Positions 61,185-64,000 of a stretch of 64,000 nt of DNA are shown here, one piece after another; the stretch's first letter is position 1, and the number at the start of each line of letters is the position of its first letter. Both the position numbers and the translations under genes were made by a program. Below the pieces are notes generated by a model. It saw nothing but the letters and a program-made list of their open reading frames with translations. It made no database searches and had not been told where the DNA came from. Origin of the DNA: Deltaproteobacteria bacterium (GTDB taxonomy: Bacteria > Myxococcota_C > UBA6777); contig SBHC01000042.1 of the NCBI GenBank assembly GCA_006226375.1, positions 151,395 to 215,394 of the forward strand. The letters run 5' to 3'.

Positions 61185-62705
61185 TCAAGGCTTGATCTGG
61201 TAGAGGTGGTAGTATCTGCCCTCGAAGATCTTTCGCAATGATTTTCCAAGTGGGTGGGGAAGATGTTTCTGACGAAAGATTAACAAGTAATCATAGTGAC
61301 GAAGGTTTTCGAGTCGAAACAGGCTCTTTTGGTAAAAGTAGGCGCGGTCGCGTAGGAGGGGGAGCTTCTCGATGTTGATCAGGTCCGAAGACAGCTGCTT
61401 GGCTTGACTTCGATAAGGTTGTTTCATTTGGATGGGTTGCTGTCGAGACATTGTAAAAAGAGTGGGAACCCACGCTGCTTTTGAGATGATCGCGAGGTTT
61501 GGCATGTGTCGCCAGATGGGCAAACTTACTCTTGGAGAGGGTTCGACGTAGACAGGTAAGAGTTTTGAACCCTCTGGAATGTGTCGAAGGGCTTTGTTCA
61601 AATCCTTTTCGATGTCCACCGTCGGCTTCCAATCGTAGAGAAGCACACCTGTGCTCACGACGAAGAATGTGGTCGCTATTATGAGGACACCTATTGTTTC
61701 CCATCGCTTCTTGAACTTCCACGTCGCTGCACTCGCCAACAAGAAATAGGCAGGAAGGAACAATCTTGTATCGATGTAGTCTCCACCGAGCGCCACTTCA
61801 GGAGCGACAAGGGTTAGAACCAGAATGACACCTGCACATGCAACAAGACCTTTGTGGAGACAAAGTCGCTTGGAGACCAACAAGAGAACGACCACACCGA
61901 AGAGGAGCACGCAAGAAACAAGGGCCAGTCGGTCGTGAAAGTTGCGAACCCCTGAAGCAAGAACCAGCAATTTGTGTCGTAAGGTTCCCCACTCCATGAC
62001 GTTCGCTGGGTTGGAGCCTTGTGACGTTGAAAAGTAGACGCCAACTGGAACCAGCAAAGGTACCAACAAAGCGCTTAGAGACTGAAGGTTTGGCTTCTTT
62101 GCCCTGGGCGTTTGGGACCACCATTCGCTGAATTCGTAGACGACAAGAGTGATGGCAAAAAACAGAAACGCTGCGAGGTGAGACAAATAGACCACAAGGG
62201 AAAGCAAGGCAAAAAGCGTCAATCGAAGGAACCAAGGGCGGGGCTTGAGGTAGATCCACGCTGCCAATACCCACAAGGCCAGACCCACGCCAAACAGATA
62301 GTTCACAAATCCCCATAGGAATATCCGGTTGTAGAGGAAGAGAACTGCCAGCAATGGCCAAGGGGACCATTCTCGATACAAGGCAGCATGGAGAACTGTT
62401 ACCCCACCCAGCAGCAACAAGAAGAGGATAGCAAGGAAGCATTTTCCTGCCCAGTGAATGGGCATCAGCCGTGCCAAGGGAGGGACGATGAGATCCATGG
62501 CCAGATTCGGCTGCCATGCCCAGTTTTTATGGTAGTAACGTTGCAGAGAGGGCGACTGGTTGAGATTCACATGAACATGCTGGCGGGCGAGGTGGTTGGG
62601 GTAGTCCGACAACGGTGGGGTTGAAAAGGGTGCGAGAGGAAGCAGGCTTACAAGCCATAGGACTCCAAGGAGAATCAACGTTGTGCGCTTCGGCGAAGTG
62701 TTCAT
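61185..62705 (-). CDS. Polytopic membrane protein, GT-C-like, unknown function
   Basis: The ATG at 62705 gives 506 residues; a TTG at 62711 with GAGGG at better spacing is an alternative start. A large first periplasmic loop (PLSDYPNHLARQHVHVN) with acidic residues after the first helix resembles the catalytic loop of GT-C glycosyltransferases. About ten helices follow, and the tail of about 150 residues contains the motif DYLLIFRQKHL. Likely involved in surface polysaccharide assembly, not proven. It ends 140 bp from the start of the 516-residue gene. Confidence 0.6.
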   Translation of the reverse strand: MNTSPKRTTLILLGVLWLVSLLPLAPFSTPPLSDYPNHLARQHVHVNLNQSPSLQRYYHKNWAWQPNLAMDLIVPPLARLMPIHWAGKCFLAILFLLLLGGVTVLHAALYREWSPWPLLAVLFLYNRIFLWGFVNYLFGVGLALWVLAAWIYLKPRPWFLRLTLFALLSLVVYLSHLAAFLFFAITLVVYEFSEWWSQTPRAKKPNLQSLSALLVPLLVPVGVYFSTSQGSNPANVMEWGTLRHKLLVLASGVRNFHDRLALVSCVLLFGVVVLLLVSKRLCLHKGLVACAGVILVLTLVAPEVALGGDYIDTRLFLPAYFLLASAATWKFKKRWETIGVLIIATTFFVVSTGVLLYDWKPTVDIEKDLNKALRHIPEGSKLLPVYVEPSPRVSLPIWRHMPNLAIISKAAWVPTLFTMSRQQPIQMKQPYRSQAKQLSSDLINIEKLPLLRDRAYFYQKSLFRLENLRHYDYLLIFRQKHLPHPLGKSLRKIFEGRYYHLYQIKP

Positions 62706-62794
62706 ATGCAAGGGTTTCCCTCTTGGTTGGGAAGATTTGCATTACCATAGGCCACAAAAGACATGGGACTCAAGCTCTCTTTCGCATCATCTTC

Positions 62795-62823
62795 TTTTCA
62801 ATACGGTTTGTGTTTGGTACACT
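62795..62823 (+). promoter_or_regulatory. Sigma70-type promoter candidate
   Basis: TTTTCA (62795-62800) and TACACT (62818-62823) are 17 bases apart, each 4 of 6 to consensus, with the predicted start about 25 bases before the Tat-signal gene. Confidence 0.4.
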
Positions 62824-62853
62824 CGACCTGAACTTTTGGTATAGGAGCCTCAC

Positions 62854-63243
62854 ATGGAACTGGATCGCAGGACTCTATTGAAAACAACAGGCGTTGTGGC
62901 TGGAGCAAGTTTGCTTCCCACCGTAGCTTGTGCATCTCCATCTGCAGGCATGGGTCTCTCTCTTCATGAGATACAGTCCGATCCGCTCTTGCGGGATGTC
63001 TTTGCCTTTGTTCAAGCGTACAGCAGCAAGCTTACGATGAAGGTGAGTGACCTGGTCGACAGAAAGATGCCCAAGGTGTCACGTCAGTGTACGGTTCAGG
63101 CTCCGATTGATTCCATGGAGCAGTTCTCGAAAGCGTGGCGCTCGTATCCAGAAACGTCATTCAAAGTAGTGTGGTGCGAAGGCTCAAACATGTGCTTTCA
63201 AGTCAAGGACACCTTCTTTGTTCTTCAGCACATCCCATCCTAA
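62854..63243 (+). CDS. Small Tat-signal protein, unknown function
   Basis: The ATG at 62854 has TAGGAG 6 bases upstream. The 129-residue product begins MELDRRTLLKTTGVVAGASL, with the twin-arginine pattern (D-R-R-T-L-L-K), a hydrophobic core and a likely cleavage site after VACA. The mature part of about 100 residues has three cysteines and no recognised motif. Export through Tat suggests folding, or cofactor binding, before export. It is convergent with the MopE-repeat gene. Confidence 0.65.
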   Translation: MELDRRTLLKTTGVVAGASLLPTVACASPSAGMGLSLHEIQSDPLLRDVFAFVQAYSSKLTMKVSDLVDRKMPKVSRQCTVQAPIDSMEQFSKAWRSYPETSFKVVWCEGSNMCFQVKDTFFVLQHIPS

Positions 63244-63296
63244 AGTTAAGGCTTCTGTCGCGCTTCCTTTCCCCGTCTTTCTTCTTCCCTCAACGC

Positions 63297-64000
63297 TTAC
63301 TTGACGTAGCAACCCTTTTGTCCGCTGTTTCCGGGCAAAGGCTTGCACTGGTACGTTTTTCCTGACGGGCAAAGCTGGTTGCAACGGCTAACATCCGAGC
63401 AACGCAGAACAATAGAAATCGAAATGCTGCATGTCATGGTTGTGCCTGAGCACATCTGGTTTCCTCGGATGCAGTAGGTGTTGTTCGTTCGGTAGCAGTA
63501 TCCACTCGCATCGTCGATGATACCGTTGCAGTTGTTGTCTTTGCTGTCGCAAATCTCAGGTTGCGGATTGGACTGGTTGGCTACGCAAGTGAGCTTACCG
63601 TTCAAGCATTGGTACGTTCCTTTGGCACATTCACCAAGCTTTCCGGCGACCGTACAGAAAGAACCCAGGCCGAAAACGTTATCATCGACCTTGCCGTTGC
63701 AGTCGTTGTCGAGTCTATCGCACGTCTCGGTGGTGTTGTAGGCCAGGGGTCTCATGCATGTTCCCACGCTGTTGCGCTGTGCAGTGCCACACACTCCATC
63801 GCTCTTTCCGAGGTAGTTGCAGGGACAATTTTCTTCGACGTATCCGTTGCAGTTGTTGTCTTGGTTGTCACCGCAACGTTCTGTGGAGTTGTAGTTGCTG
63901 GGGGGTTGGCAGGTGCCTCGTGAATCTACGCGACCGTTTCGACACACCCCTTTGTTGATGCCTTTGTAGAAGCACTGGCAAAATTCGTTGACGACTCCAT
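63297..64000 (-). CDS. Secreted protein with MopE-like Cys repeats (5' end beyond window)
   Basis: The frame is open to the window end, so the start lies outside; a GTG at 63947 is only an internal possibility. The visible part carries three MopE-type units with DNQDNNCNGYVEENC, DRLDNDCNGKVDDN and DSKDNNCNGIIDDA, plus a Cys-rich C-terminus. MopE-type modules bind metals such as copper or calcium in characterised members. Its Asp/Asn-rich loops resemble calcium sites. It belongs to the same class as the proteins at 2.2 and 21.0 kb. Confidence 0.75.
   Translation of the reverse strand, partial: GVVNEFCQCFYKGINKGVCRNGRVDSRGTCQPPSNYNSTERCGDNQDNNCNGYVEENCPCNYLGKSDGVCGTAQRNSVGTCMRPLAYNTTETCDRLDNDCNGKVDDNVFGLGSFCTVAGKLGECAKGTYQCLNGKLTCVANQSNPQPEICDSKDNNCNGIIDDASGYCYRTNNTYCIRGNQMCSGTTMTCSISISIVLRCSDVSRCNQLCPSGKTYQCKPLPGNSGQKGCYVK

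Overview
The window looks like a chromosomal segment of a Gram-negative bacterium of the Myxococcota / former Deltaproteobacteria type. This is inferred from style and not from a marker gene. Moderate GC sequence carries many long secreted lipoproteins with Asn/Thr/Gly-rich linkers, MopE-like NDCDG motifs and tandem CxxCG cysteine-rich repeats, plus an Asn-rich di-haem cytochrome lipoprotein and a selenocysteine-encoding TGA. No rRNA, CRISPR array, insertion sequence or integrase was seen.

Layout. 1-7.3 kb: the 3' part of a PPC-domain secreted protein, a tRNA-Ile with anticodon TAT, and two large Cys-rich envelope proteins on the minus strand. 7.3-7.8 kb: a gene-free stretch with nested inverted repeats. 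7.8-16.6 kb: an M19 dipeptidase, a secreted NlpC/P60-like protein, a CcmC-like membrane protein, a FetAB-type ABC transporter, a long-chain acyl-CoA synthetase divergent from an SDR oxidoreductase, and a DUF445 membrane protein. 16.6-20.4 kb: envelope redox genes, namely a thioredoxin-like lipoprotein, a di-haem cytochrome c fused to a rhodanese, a periplasmic TPR-like protein, and a membrane-anchored MsrA whose catalytic cysteine codon is TGA followed by a SECIS-like hairpin. 20.5-34.4 kb: a hotdog thioesterase, two divergent Cys-rich lipoproteins, three uncharacterised genes, a polysaccharide deacetylase fused to a GT2 glycosyltransferase, and a LamG/propeller lipoprotein.

34.4-46.5 kb: an SCP2-like gene with cstA, another 880-residue Cys-rich lipoprotein, a 2-hydroxyacid dehydrogenase divergent from pdxJ, a RecB-type nuclease fused to a Rad3/XPD-type helicase, ychF, and a solitary D12-class adenine methyltransferase. 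46.6-51.5 kb: three membrane-protein genes running into the two-component pair creB-creC. 51.8-58.4 kb: one 6.6 kb gene for a 2203-residue lipoprotein with about 47 Cys-rich repeats, preceded by a leader with two crossing inverted repeats. 58.8-64 kb: a tail-collar (microcystin-dependent-protein-like) gene, two polytopic GT-C-like membrane proteins, a small Tat-signal protein and a MopE-repeat protein that runs off the window.

How the genes fit together. Eight Cys-rich secreted or lipoprotein genes fill about 35% of the window, so a large part of the local coding capacity goes to disulfide-rich surface proteins. The thioredoxin-like, rhodanese-cytochrome and selenocysteine-MsrA proteins form a plausible envelope redox and repair set for such a surface; this link is inference. 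The selenocysteine MsrA is the strongest unusual finding. Conventional reading would have split it into two unrelated frames.
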